Assembly (NCBI GenBank): GCA_012932865.1
Contig: SAXG01000084.1
Span: 1-64,000, forward strand
DNA: 64,000 nucleotides
Direction of reading: 5' to 3'
Source of the DNA: Amylostereum areolatum
Taxonomy: Eukaryota; Basidiomycota; Agaricomycetes; Russulales; Stereaceae
Under the pieces are notes generated by a model, which saw nothing but the letters and a program-made list of their open reading frames with translations, made no database searches and was not told the DNA's origin. Position numbers and translations under genes: made by a program. Shown here in pieces: positions 1 to 11,267 of this stretch; positions within the stretch are counted from its first letter, which is position 1; every line of letters starts with the position of its first letter.

Positions 1-3000
1 AAGACGATGCAGAATGCCTAATGCGGGGTCCGTGTCCCTTGATCATGTACGACGTAATGTAACGCTGCGTACTCGTTTCTAGGGCAGCGTAAGCAAAAGC
101 AGACGGTATAAGGCCTCGTTCGACCTTTTTCCCTTCGCCGCCATGGCTCCACAAGGTCTCGAATAATGGTATTCCGCGCTAGCGAAGTGTGGTAGTAATA
201 TTTCCGTCTCTAACATTGTCTAATATATACTTCGGCAACAGCCCCCTACTCGGACAGTTCGCGAGGCGGCCCTCTATGCGGATCATATACAGCCGCGTCT
301 GCTGAGCAGTGAACGTGAGTACATGACCACGACGTTTCGCGTCACAACCTCATCACACTTTCCTTTCATTCCTTTCAGCTCAAGCAAGTCGGAGTGTAAA
401 TCAACAATAATCACCACTCTGGCGACCCCTTCGTCGGCGATGATATGTCAGTGTAATCAAGCCTATACCAACTCTGAGTCCCTAATCAAGTCAGCATGGG
501 TAAAACATCGGAAGTGTTCTCCAACCAAGACAACACGGGTGAGAAGTCCTTCATTTACTCTTCAACGGGTGTCCTGAACGCCCTTTTTGGTAGATTTTGC
601 CGTCTTGACTGCGACCACTGATGCAGGGCAAATAACTTAAACCAACCACGTTTTATTGCAGACTGCCACTAACGATCATGAGGGGAACTCGAATTGACTC
701 TACGGCAGCTCCAGAAATGTAACTTCATCGTGATATGGACATATCTGACGCAAACCTCTCGGGCGGTGACACTGACGGCGGTGAGGTGAGTAGGGGGGGG
801 CATTTGAACTGGCATCGGCAGGCGCCCGTACGAATTATTGCATTGGTACCTGTTTCTTCTCGACATGTCCATGTACTGATGTACTCCATGATGAAATAAC
901 CAGCTGTTGGTGGGCATTGATTCGATGATCCCTGGTCAAATTCGCTGGGTCTGGAATCCATACTTGTTTCGATTCATTTCATGATTGTCTCGCATATTGC
1001 CTCGTACAGTCCACGACTTTGTTTTCAAGCGTACAATGTTTTGACGCACATGATGCTGCCCATGAAGCTCGCTGGCTTCACGCCGTCCCTGCTGCACGCC
1101 ACCATCGGATCTACGCCGTCTCACCTCCGCGTACGAACCAGCAAGCCCCGCACCTGCAGAGACGAAGGCTGCCACGGCCACTCTCCCCACCTCGCCATTG
1201 TCCCTGGATCGTCGAGACGGCCGCCGCAAACATACCAAGGCAGATCCCCAACTTTTGATCGTTTTGTCCGCCGACCTAAGTCAGAAAGTTTGTTTAGCAA
1301 AGCGCAGAACGGAAAGGATAGAAAGGTGCAGTGATGTTGCGGTCCTGAAGAGGGGAAACGGATAGGAGGGAAGACGCGAACACTACCCTGAGAGCGCAAG
1401 ACGGCTGTCTGGAGAGATGTCTGCGCTAGAGCACCAGCACCCACGAACTGGTGGCCCTAAGCGACGCGACGGCGCCCGAGCCTGCTTTTTCCCGAAGACG
1501 AAGAGCGAAACATCGTGCAGGATGAGGGCGCTTGTCCTTCGTAGGCGGACAGGAGGAAGCTGATTAACTGTCAGTCATCTGTTCATTGTTCAGACGGAAG
1601 GTCACGCACAGATGAGTCGGCGGACCCAGGCTAGGGAGCCGCACGGACACATGGCGGTGATGTATACTTTGGCGATGAGAGTGTGGATGCTACTCGACAT
1701 AGTGAAGATATTGCCGGAGTCGATGCGTAGCGCGATCCCTCGCCGTTCGGGCTCTGGATGTAATGCGCGTCAATGGGATCGCACAAGACTGTGTGATAAG
1801 AACAAAATATGAGGGAGTACATAGGCACGCGCATACCGAATTTGTTTTCGTCCACTGGAAAGAACCATCCTTCTTTTGCCGAACGTGGAGTCGGGCGCGG
1901 CGGAGTGGAATGTGATGTTTCCCTGAACCTCCCGTCGACCGCATATGTGCCGTCCTCAGGGTTCATTGACAAGACCCGGCTGTCCATCGCATGTCATCAT
2001 AGATGGACGGAAAGACGTACAAAAAAACTATGAGGCGCACTCAGACAAGGCTCCGAACCTCGTCGAGCCCGACGGGCATAGGCTCTACTCGTTGTCCCCC
2101 GATCTCTCCAGCTCTCCTCCAAATCCCATAGCCCGCGTCATTCCCTCATGCTGTTATAGAGCGCGTATCTTCCGCTGGTGTTGTGGAAAGAGAGACGCGC
2201 CCGAGGTTGTTCTGCTGTTGGGCACGGAGAGACTTGTCCCATTGGGCGTTCCCAGCGTTTTATTGACCATCGGCAGATACGGTAAAGCACCGCGTCATCT
2301 TTTGGTGTCCATGCTACATCCCATATCGCGTCGCTGTGGGCTTTTTGGGTGGTGGTGGTAGGAGATAGAGCGTTGTTAGGAAGAGGTTGATACCACGACG
2401 GGCTGGAGAACCGTACGTTCTTGCAGCGCGGACGTGGATGTAGGCACTGGCTCTATATGAGCGGTAAGCCATTGCCAGTATAGGGAGCACGATGGACCAA
2501 CCTGCAAACATAAATCCTAGTGAATGTGTTACTTATGAAGATGGGGTGAACCGTGACGTCGTGGTTTAAGAGAGAATTGTTTTTGACTGTCCACACCCCG
2601 CTTGGAGTTTGGCCCTGCTCCACCATCACCATACTGATTATGCGATCCTCTTGCCATTCACCCCCTCCCGCCCTCCTTGCGAGCGGAGCTTGAATCTCTT
2701 CTCCGCGCAGCTTCACCAGCATTCTTCCGGCTGATCCTGACTATGTCTTAAGACCGACTACAGAATCTTACTGTGTCCATTGACAAAGTCCCGCACCTTG
2801 GCAAAAACGTATTTTGTGGAAATCGATGGTGACGGCTTGACAGGTGCATCTTGTTTTCTTTCTCCCAATCCATCCTCATTGCGCAATACTTACTTTAGAG
2901 TGACGAGCTGACGTTGCAGTCTTTGCGTTTGTTCGATGATACAAAGCGGTGACCGGCCGCGAATTCTTCGCCTCTTCGCATCTCTTCTATATGGTGCAAT

Positions 3001-3529
3001 GGGGAGGGGTTTCCGATCGGAGAATGCGCTCAAGCAATGTGAGTGTGTCTTGCACCTACTGTAACGGGGCTGACGAATGCTCAATTCGACTAAGTCCAGT
3101 TGGAACGATATCGTTCTCAACCGTTTCAAGCCCGATGAGTCCGTAGTCGACGAATGTATGGTGCTGAGTTTCATCGTTGAACACATCTGTTGCCCTAACG
3201 CTACACAACAGTGGAGTGGAATGACCTTCAAGAAGAACCAAAGGGCTCCAACGTCAATACACGGTGTCGAGCTCGAACGTCAGTGTTCAAGGATGAGCAA
3301 GGTAATGACCAATCTATAATGGACGCCTCGCCGAGTGTCCGCCCGTTATCTCATTATTACACAAGACTCTTGCAACGCTCAAAACGATCGAACAACTGGA
3401 CAACAATTGTGCCGACCCCAGAACGATTGGAGATGGTGGATGCTCTCTTCGTGGTGCACCTGACCATACTCCAGGAAGATAAACGTCAAACCCGAATGCT
3501 TCTTATATCTCGGCGCTCCTTGGTGTCCG
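1..3529. other. No supportable gene
   Basis: About 3.5 kb in which I find no reading frame that joins into a recognisable protein on either strand. The open frames are short, of low-complexity composition and contain no domain I know. The part from about 2930 to 3520 could hold degraded N-terminal exons of the kinase-like gene that follows, because several short open frames there are separated by plausible GT-AG pairs, but I cannot assemble them. The sequence may be intergenic or decayed repeat DNA. Confidence 0.5.
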
Positions 3530-4688
3530 TTGGAATCCGAAGGACGACAGTCAGAGACAAGGGTTACGGGTGTTGCTTTTGCTCGACAGGCAGTTCGGGC
3601 AACAAAAAGCAGGCTGTACTTGTCTCACGCCCAATGGAAGAATGAGTTTGCAACCTCTGGCGACGCTGGCATTCAAGTTGCACACACCTACCGAAACATA
3701 TATGTGAATATGGGGTATGTTTTATTTCAAGTGACATTGGTTGCCTCTGACCGTTATCGCTCACAGTACCTGATATTCGGAACGTCTCTTCTGCCCGTAT
3801 CCTTATCTCCATCCCAAGGCCCTTAACATCTGCTTCTTCGGAGCTGTCTTCGCCACGTTATCATCGTACAGCCAGTAACGGAGTACATCTCCCTCGACCA
3901 AGCAGAAGAGATCTGGGCGAACGTATTACTTTGTCGCCCAAGTCTTCCACGCAGTTTCAAAAGCTGTGAAGAGTCTGAAGGAAGAGTACAGCCGCTTGTC
4001 CCCCAGCGTCGTCCCCTTCGACGAGTTCCGACTTCCCCACCCCACCTATGTCAACACCGCTACAGACCAGATGCACCGCCTCCAAACCTTGACACTGCAC
4101 GATCTTTTCACCTTCGATGGCCGGAGTAAGCATGACCATCGTCGGGCCATGTTCTTCGGCTATTTGGGCGACAAATCGGTCGTTGTGAAGTTTTGCAAGA
4201 AATACGGCCGTGACGCTCACGAGCTGCTCGCCGGCCATGGCCTCGCTCCACAATTACACCTGGTTGTAGAGGTTTTGGGGGGACACGTTATGGTCGTAAT
4301 GGACTACTTGCCAGACGCGCGGCCTGCAAACGTTCTCTTCCGTAGGGTTGGCCCCACTAAAGGTACAGCTCATATGACGGCACTCTCGAAACCCGCGCTG
4401 GACAATGTCCAGAAGGCAGTGCACCTTCTTCACGATTCAGGTTACGTCTTCGGCGATTTGCGCATGGCCAACATCATGGTGACAGACGACGAGCCCCCCC
4501 GCGCGATGTTGGTCGATTTCAATTGGGCAGGAAAGGAGGGAGAGGCCGTATATCCGGAGAACCTTAACGTCACCGGAATCAAGTGGGCTTCGGATGTCTG
4601 TCGTTCAGGGCTCGTCAAGAAGGAGCACGACCTCTACATGCTGGAGCAACTTGCGAAGGGAGACCCTCCCTGGCAATTGGGGAAATGA
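3530..4688 (+). pseudogene. Fungal-type protein kinase gene with a frameshifted N-terminal half
   Basis: The C-terminal part (3966-4688) reads as the kinase domain common in agaricomycetes, often found with Crinkler-like N-termini. It has a VVVKF lysine strand, a catalytic-loop equivalent FGDLRMAN in place of HRDxxxxN, and VDFNWAGKEG in place of DFG; these substitutions are normal for this family. Upstream, the family's conserved block is split between frames: GAVF (from 3840) is in the kinase frame, VQPVTEYISLDQAEEIW (3866-3916) is one frame off, and YYFVAQVFHAVSKAVKSL returns to the kinase frame. The kinase frame also has a stop at 3876. No GT-AG intron repairs these shifts, so the gene looks like a recent pseudogene, unless there are sequence errors. 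The true start was not found; an open frame from 3530 may carry earlier coding sequence. Kinase identity is fairly sure, inactivation less so. Confidence 0.6.
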
Positions 4689-5215
4689 TCGGCAAGCGAG
4701 GAGCTGGGAGCTAAGGCTGCCAAGCGTGCAGATGGCCGTCCGTAGGAGACCTCGAACTTAGCCTTGGTTGGAACATGTTCGACAATACCTTCTTTTAACA
4801 GTCTGAACCTCTTTATTTTTGGCGGACTTTCCCCACAGTATGGCTTTGTGTCACGGACCATCCGTTTTTTTACTATCCTCAAGTTAATGTACACGACCAA
4901 TGTTCGCGGCGGCCTGATGTTTGTTAGCTCTCCAAGTTCTTCGCCGTTCTCCTCCATGAATCATCCAAACTGCCCTTCTTCATGTCATCAAGTTTTGGAG
5001 AGACGAGTTTCTGCTTGTTAGACGATTTACGTGGTGCACGAGCTAACAGGAAGAGGACAGGCTGTCGTGGTCACGGTGTGAAGAAAGGTGAAGTTGAAGT
5101 GAAGCGCCCGCCGCCCGCGCGACGCGTGCAACCGGCGCTCGACTTTTGGACCTGACGGCGACGTCAACGACCTCGCAGCGCTCTTCGGGCGTCTGCAGGG
5201 CGTTTACAATCCAAT
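4689..5215. other. Intergenic, nothing recognised
   Basis: About 530 bases between the kinase-like gene and the S33 hydrolase gene. The last 150 bases are GC-rich and probably contain the hydrolase promoter. I see no clear TATA box, repeat or additional gene. Confidence 0.4.
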
Positions 5216-6174
5216 ATGGCCACCGCATCGCTTTCAATTGTCGAGGGCGTTGCACCTTTTACATACAAGGGCGAAACATTTCAAACCTACTACAAGCTAT
5301 TCGGCGACCTCTCCTCCCGCACCCGCACCCCCGCTCGTCGTTCTCCATGGCGGCCCCGGCATGTTACACGACTACCTTCTCCCCATTTCCGATCTCGCGA
5401 CCAAGGAATCGAATGCCCTTCCTGTCATATTCTACGACCAACTTGGAAACGGACGCTCCACCCACCTCAAAGATAAACCGCCAACCTTCTGGACAATCGA
5501 TCTCTTCATCGACGAGCTCGCCAACCTGCTCTCACATCTCAATATCGGGGATTCGTTCGATATTCTGGGACACTCGTGGGGAGGGATTCTTGCCGCCGAA
5601 TTCGAGGTCCGAAGACAGCCTGCAGGGCTAAGGCGTCTGGTGCTATCCAATTCGTTGGCATCGGTCGCGCTCAGGCAGCAGTCGACGGCGCAACTGTTGG
5701 TCAAGTTTCCGAAGGAGGTGCAGGAGGGTATGATGGCGGGAATGACGGATCAGGCGGCATTCTACTCCGCGTTTGCGGCATTCCTTGACGTCCACGGGTG
5801 TACGGTGAAGCCCACGCCTCAAGAAGTCGTCCACACCATGGAGCAGACCTTAGGCGAGGCTGGGGACCCTACCGTTGCTAGCGCACCGTACGTTCTCTCT
5901 CTTGTTTGCTGCGTACTCTCTACTGACGAGATTGGGTCATCTCAGCGTCGTGAAAGACTGGACTATCATCGATCGACTTCATGCCGTGCGCGTCCCCACG
6001 CTTGTTATCAACGGACGGCTCGACTACGAGCAGGACTTCGTCGTAGCGCCCTTGTTCGAGAATATCCCAAAGGCAAAATGGGTCACGTTCGAGAAATCGA
6101 GTCATATGCCGTTTTGGGAGGAGAGGGATCGGTATATGTGGCTTATCGAGGGGTATCTGCGGTGGGATCTCTGA
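5216..6174 (+). CDS. Proline iminopeptidase-like alpha/beta hydrolase (S33), one-base frameshift
   Basis: Serine alpha/beta hydrolase of the proline iminopeptidase / L-amino-acid amidase group (MEROPS S33), expected to release N-terminal residues from small peptides or amides. In order I see the oxyanion motif HGGPG, FYDQLGNGRS, the nucleophile elbow GHSWGG, then the acid region INGRLDYEQD and the catalytic histidine in KSSHMPFWEE. Exons 5216-5887 and 5946-6174 are joined by a 58-nt intron. The start ATG at 5216 gives the N-terminus MATASLSIVEG, but the frame that carries HGGPG is entered only by skipping one base near 5330, in a C-rich run (ACCCCCGCTCG). Both halves match the family, so either the gene carries a real single-base frameshift (one extra G is enough to explain it) or the assembly has an error. 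Length without the shift would be about 300 aa, normal for the family. Confidence 0.8.
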
Positions 6175-7027
6175 AATAGTGAATATGTCCAAACACGCTG
6201 ACCTGTCCTTTGCGTTCTTCTTCCTGGTATATATAACGCATGTCGTGTTCTGGGCAAGGCGGAGCGTGAACCCATCCAGTGGCCGCGCGCTAGTATGCCC
6301 GTCACAGTACTGAAGCAACTAGTTTCCAGCAGGAACATACCATCCGAGCTCGTGTCTTCGATCGCCAATCCCAGCGCCCCGCTTCCGTTTAATTTCCGAG
6401 TCAGACTCGCGTCACTGTGGGAGCCTGAGCCCCACGCCCGGCACCGGTTGCTCGTTTTGTGGTTTGTTCTCAATCTCCATTTAGTCTCTAGGACTGATTC
6501 TGCTCTTGTAGGACGGCTCTTAAACGTTCCTTCCCTTTCTGCTCATGGGCGCGCGGTATTAACCATGTAGTTTCCAGATTTAGAAGGCAATATTCGAAGA
6601 AACCCCAAACCGCGATATCTTGTGAGCCAGACTGCCTGCGATTACATTTGAAGATCGTGTCAGTGCCTCTTGGTACCCGTTGTAATCAGAGACCGTCGAA
6701 ACGTGAGCTGGATCGGGACTTTATCTGTGGGCAGTCATCCAATTGCTCCAATTACAGCTGCGTAATCATATTCTTTTCCGCATTCTAGGTCCTTGAATAC
6801 TGTGCGTGCACCTGATACTTTACGAATAGACTTAGAGGTCTGCGATATCTAGCATCGGACGGTGCGCCAGCGGGCGTGCAAAGCTCGTGGCACGAAGGCG
6901 CTACCTATAAGTTCAAACCCCACTGGCACTCCTTTGATTCCCCAACCCACTCGCCAAAGGTTTCCCTGATTCTTCGTTGACTCGCCCCCATCTTTATAAT
7001 CGTTTGCCCCCAATATCCCCCCCGAAG
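6175..7027. other. Intergenic, nothing recognised
   Basis: About 850 bases between two plus-strand genes. I see only short shadow frames and no repeat or RNA gene. The last 100 bases are pyrimidine-rich and probably hold the promoter and leader of the next gene. Confidence 0.4.
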
Positions 7028-8062
7028 ATGGTCGATGTACCTATTGTCGAAGTCGCAAGATTCGTTTTCGGCTGGGCAGACAATCAACGCACGAAGAAAC
7101 AAATAGAGGTTGGAGAGAGAACGCTGGAGAAGGCATTGTCCGTATACAATGACAATAAAGGGCTACTTTCCGAGAATGACAAGAGGACCATAGAACAAAA
7201 GTTTCAAGAGTGTGTTCCGTTCTCCCTCATTTCCCTCCGTTATTCACCTTTCTATAGATCCCGTAGGCTGCAGGGCAAGGTCGCCACGCGTAGCTGGCTA
7301 ATGAAGCCTCTTTCCGCCCGGACGTTCAAGCTAAAAACCGCAGAAACGTTGGCGGAGACGATTGTACGCTCGATTAGTGTCAATGGGTCATCCACCTTCT
7401 TCTGACTTGAACCTTGAAACACAGACGCTGTCTGGAACAGCCAGAGAGAAACATGTGTTAGGTTGTAGAACTGGAGCATTGAGAGGTGCGATAGCTGGAT
7501 GCATCTCTTATTTGCTGTTTTTCTCACTTGGCTGTAGGTCCTCAGGCCGGCGACGGTGTCGAAGTCTGGCACAATGGCGACAGAATCTACTGGTGCGCTG
7601 ATAGCAACGTCCAGGTCAGATTTATGATACGTAGGTCATCGTGTTTCCACTTTTCTGTGTCAGAGGGTCAACGATTTGCTCGCACCACCAGAGGACGACG
7701 GGTTCGAAGGTTTTGCCCTGCTATCGGTATTCGATGCTGATGGGCGAGAAATCATCAATGCCACCAACGTTCGCGTCACGACCTCAAACTCAAACATCCT
7801 TACACTCCGCAAGGTGACCGATATTGTCGCAGAGAATATCCAACACCCCGGGCCTTCCGGCGCTGTGCCTGCGGGAACCACAAACGCCCACATGGATAAC
7901 GGCGGGGAACCACAGGACCAGGGTACTACTGACTCCGTGCAAGGGAGCGACTCTCCGGTTGATATGTTCTCTCTAATGTCAGTGTCTGTCGATAACCTCA
8001 GCTTTTCTGCCTGTTTCCTCTCTGCTTTACCCGAAGTATACAACGACAAAACTCCGGTCTGA
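7028..8062 (+). CDS. Uncharacterised agaricomycete protein, multi-exon
   Basis: I do not recognise a named family. The start at 7028 (MVDVPIVEV) opens a charged, probably helical N-terminus. A GT-AG intron (7210-7257) leads to an exon encoding RRLQGKVATRSWLMKPLSARTFKL-type sequence up to about 7363. The next exon starts near 7427. A further piece from about 7539 reads GPQAGDGVEVWHNGDRIYW, followed by an intron (about 7615-7663) and a long final exon with DLLAPPEDDGFEGFALLSVFDADGR, ending at 8062 (NDKTPV). The repeated pattern of plausible introns joined to continuous coding supports a real gene. No signal peptide, membrane segment or catalytic motif is visible. The exon borders between 7360 and 7540 are uncertain. 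Confidence 0.5.
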
Positions 8063-8590
8063 TGTCTTGCCACTGTCCCGGGACTTTCTCGGGACATCGC
8101 GCGGGCGGGCTGGGGAAGGCCGATTCTATGCTGGACATAGTGGAGGGGCCGGGTACTACGTGCATGTACATATTCAGAGGGTTTACTGTACCTCAACTTA
8201 CTTCTCCCACTCCGCCGAATCACCTCATACTGAGAATTGCGTATTTACTATGTGCTACGTATAACCTTCTTCCGACTGTCTTGTCTTGAGACCAGTTCGT
8301 GAGATCTCGTGAGAGGCTGGTGGCCATGGAAGGTAACCAAACAAGCGCCAAATACATCGATCTCCAGTTTGCTTAGCGCGACAGCCTGCCCACTGCCGGC
8401 TTGTCTCTTTCTATTACATACCACTAACGAGTTACTATTCTAGACGGTGCAACCTATTCTGGCGCGCTCGACCCGTCACCTGCGCGATGATATTCTCACT
8501 TATCTACGGTGGAGAGCCACGAGCCTTCGTCGGGAGGTTTCCGACAAGCTTGCTGCTACGAATCCCACGGCTTTCACCTCAACATTAACC
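8063..8590. other. Gap between two genes; possible untranslated or missed 5' exon
   Basis: Some 530 bases. An open frame in register with the following kinase extends upstream from 8591 to 8447, so a small N-terminal extension of that kinase is possible. Otherwise nothing recognisable. Confidence 0.35.
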
Positions 8591-10067
8591 ATGTCTATTA
8601 CGACGGAGACAATGGTGGAGGACAAGTCAATATCGTATAGGGCGTCGCACAACCCCACAAGGACTCGAGAACAGCCCACTGAAACATCGCCAACCTTCGC
8701 CCCGTGCTCTACAGTACTGTCCACCACGGCTACTACCTCGATGCCACCCGACGCACTCGACCAACTTATTGCGTATTCCCCTTCAAATAACGAGGGGATC
8801 GCCAGTCGCCTCGATAAAGCCGAGGAATTCTGGAGAGACCACACAGCGTGGCTCGAAGAGCACGGTTATGTTCTTCGCCCTCGATACCGTCGAAGCTGGA
8901 GCCCTTCTTGGAGAGAAAAAGGGTCCAAGACTCACTGGACGCTGGCAGAGGACTCTATGGTATCTGTACGTCTTTTCTTTCCCTTGCTGTATCTCTCACT
9001 CAATGGCTCTAGGGCGCCGTTGTCCTCGATGCAACGCGTTCATCCGACGGAAAATTCGTCACGCTGAAGAAGATACCAGCATCTTCCCCTCAAGAGGTGG
9101 AGATTGCACAGTATCTCTCTTCTGCTGAGCTTTCCGCCGATATCAGGAATCACAGTGTCCCCGTATTGGATACCTTGCAAGTCCCCGAGTCCTCCACGCA
9201 GATCCTTGTCATGCCGCTTCTCAAAGAGTTTAGGAAGCCTCGATTTCAAACTATAGGCGAAGTTGTCGCTTTCTTGACGCAGTGTTTTGAGGTAAGTCAT
9301 CACCGGTCTCTGCTAGTACCTCCCCTTGAATTTGCGCCCGTAACAGGGGTTGGAGTTCATGCACGAGAAGGGGGTCGCTCATCTGTACGTGATAATCATA
9401 CATCATGTCGGGTTCCTCACCGTCTCTTCTAGTGACTGCAATGGCAACAACATCATGATGGACGCGTCCCCCTTGTATCCAAAACCGTACCATCCCGTGG
9501 ATCCCCTCCGACGACGAGATTGGAAGGGCTCTGCGAAACACCTCTTTCGGACGCAACGTCCTGTTAAGTATTACTTCATCGATTTCGGCCTGTCTCGTCG
9601 CTTCAGTCCAGAGGATGACCATGCTCTGTGGGAGCCGATCAGAGGCGGAGACAAATCTGTCCCGGAGCATCAAGGACTCTTATATTGGAGGCCCAGCAAC
9701 CCGTTCTCGACGGACGTTTATTACCTTGGGAATATGATACGCAAGGAATTAATACAGGTAATTTTATGCATGATACCATGCGTGCGATGTCTAACCTAAC
9801 TGGCGTATTGTTCAGGAATGCCGTGGCCTTGAGTTCATGGAGTCCCTCGTGCAAGATATGGTGCACGAGAATCCGTGCAAGCGACCGCCAATCGACATCG
9901 CTGCTCGTCGCTTCCGCGAAATCCGCTCGTCGTTGAGCTCGCCGAAGCTTCGTTCTCGCGTTGTTTATCGACGCGAAACCCTCTCGAAACTCTGGAGGCC
10001 GTGGCGTCACTGGTTCATGACTTTGACCTATATTGTCATGCGAAAAAGTGCTATCCCAGACGCATGA
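8591..10067 (+). CDS. Fungal-specific protein kinase-like protein with HLD in the catalytic loop
   Basis: A kinase-like protein of a type expanded in agaricomycetes. Model: exons 8591-8965, 9013-9291, 9347-9384, 9433-9757 and 9816-10067. After a Ser/Thr-rich N-terminus comes the family block EEFWRDHTAWLEEHGYVLRPRY, a beta-strand with the presumed ATP lysine (FVTLKK), the hinge region LVMPLL, GLEFMHEKGVAHL, DCNGNNIMMD, and YFIDFGLSRRF (intact DFG). The spliced catalytic loop reads His-Leu-Asp because the intron at 9385-9432 joins ...AHL to DCNGNN, where the usual motif is His-Arg-Asp. Only one donor fits there, so the change seems real. The downstream SDVYYLG and RPP motifs are present. The substrate is unknown. 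The start could lie farther upstream in the same frame (to 8447). Confidence 0.7.
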
Positions 10068-11267
10068 TCCCCCCTTTCTTGGAATCTTTTCTAGTGAAGT
10101 TTTCAAATATGAACACCTTCCAGCTGGATAAAGGCTGAAGAACGCACTTACCGTCTCGCTTCATTTCCCATATTTGCTGTTGATGTGCCTATGTATCACC
10201 AGAGAAGAAGTTCAGCTTCCGTTCCGTGGCGCGTCGACTGTGTCCCGTGTTGTCCTCAAGGCTTTGTGAAGGCAAACAAGCTTATCGCGTAGACTCTCAA
10301 CTTTCTTGATACGTCTCTTCGCTCTCACCCCTCCACTGTGAACGTGGTAGTAAGCGTTATTAAACCTTCTATATCTGGGTTTTATCGACGAACACGTTTC
10401 CTAAACAGATACCTTCCTGTCGGCCATATCCTGACCTGGACAATGTTTCTTTGCGTTGCAACACTTGACTCACCACTGGTATTCTGAGGTGTGTATCTAC
10501 CAGGGGATTTCTCCAAGTAGCCCTAGCGGCTCTGAAGTTATATTGGTCGATCGACACGCGGTTGAGGTGCGTCTTCCATGCCGTCGGCGGAACACACGGA
10601 CTCTATGTCGACTCAATAGGAGATGGGGCTGGCGCCGACAGCAAGTCAACGCATGTCAGGTTGGCTCTTTCAACGTTTGGTCAAATGTGCGATAACAGGC
10701 CGCCATGCGCTTCAGCAGATTCGAAATCATCGGTGTACATGTACTAGGCGGTGATCAGTGAGAGCATGAGGCGTCGGACATCGACGTTCAGGGCTTCTCC
10801 GGCTCTTATACTAGGCCGCTCTTACTGCGCGGCGCACACCTCAGATGCAGTAGAATTCCGAGAATAATTATTGCATACTTCCAAGTCCCAGACTGCCACG
10901 AAGGCGCATGGCGATAGGACCGAGGAAGCTCTGTTTTTTGGAAACTCTAAGGCAGAAGATGGGTATTACAGTGTACTTTACAGTAACTACGCGCTGCCAC
11001 TGGTTCTGGACACGATGTAAACAAACACGGTTTAAATGGACAGGTAATTCGTTCTGTTATTACTGAGTCAGTTTTTCACTTGGACTCTGTAGGAAAGACT
11101 CAGGAGTCTGACGAGAGATGTCACGTGATGTGAAAGCAGGGGAAACCGTGACGCCGACCCGCCGCTCTGAACCGTAGTTGTTCATCGACCCCCCGATTAA
11201 CTTTCTTCATTTGACTTTCTTCTCCCCCGAAACCTCAACATATAGCGAAGGAGAGGACAGTCATCTT
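10068..11267. other. Intergenic, 1.2 kb, nothing recognised
   Basis: No coding signal, repeat or RNA gene that I can support on either strand. The last 100 bases before the deacetylase start are probably its promoter and leader. Confidence 0.45.
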
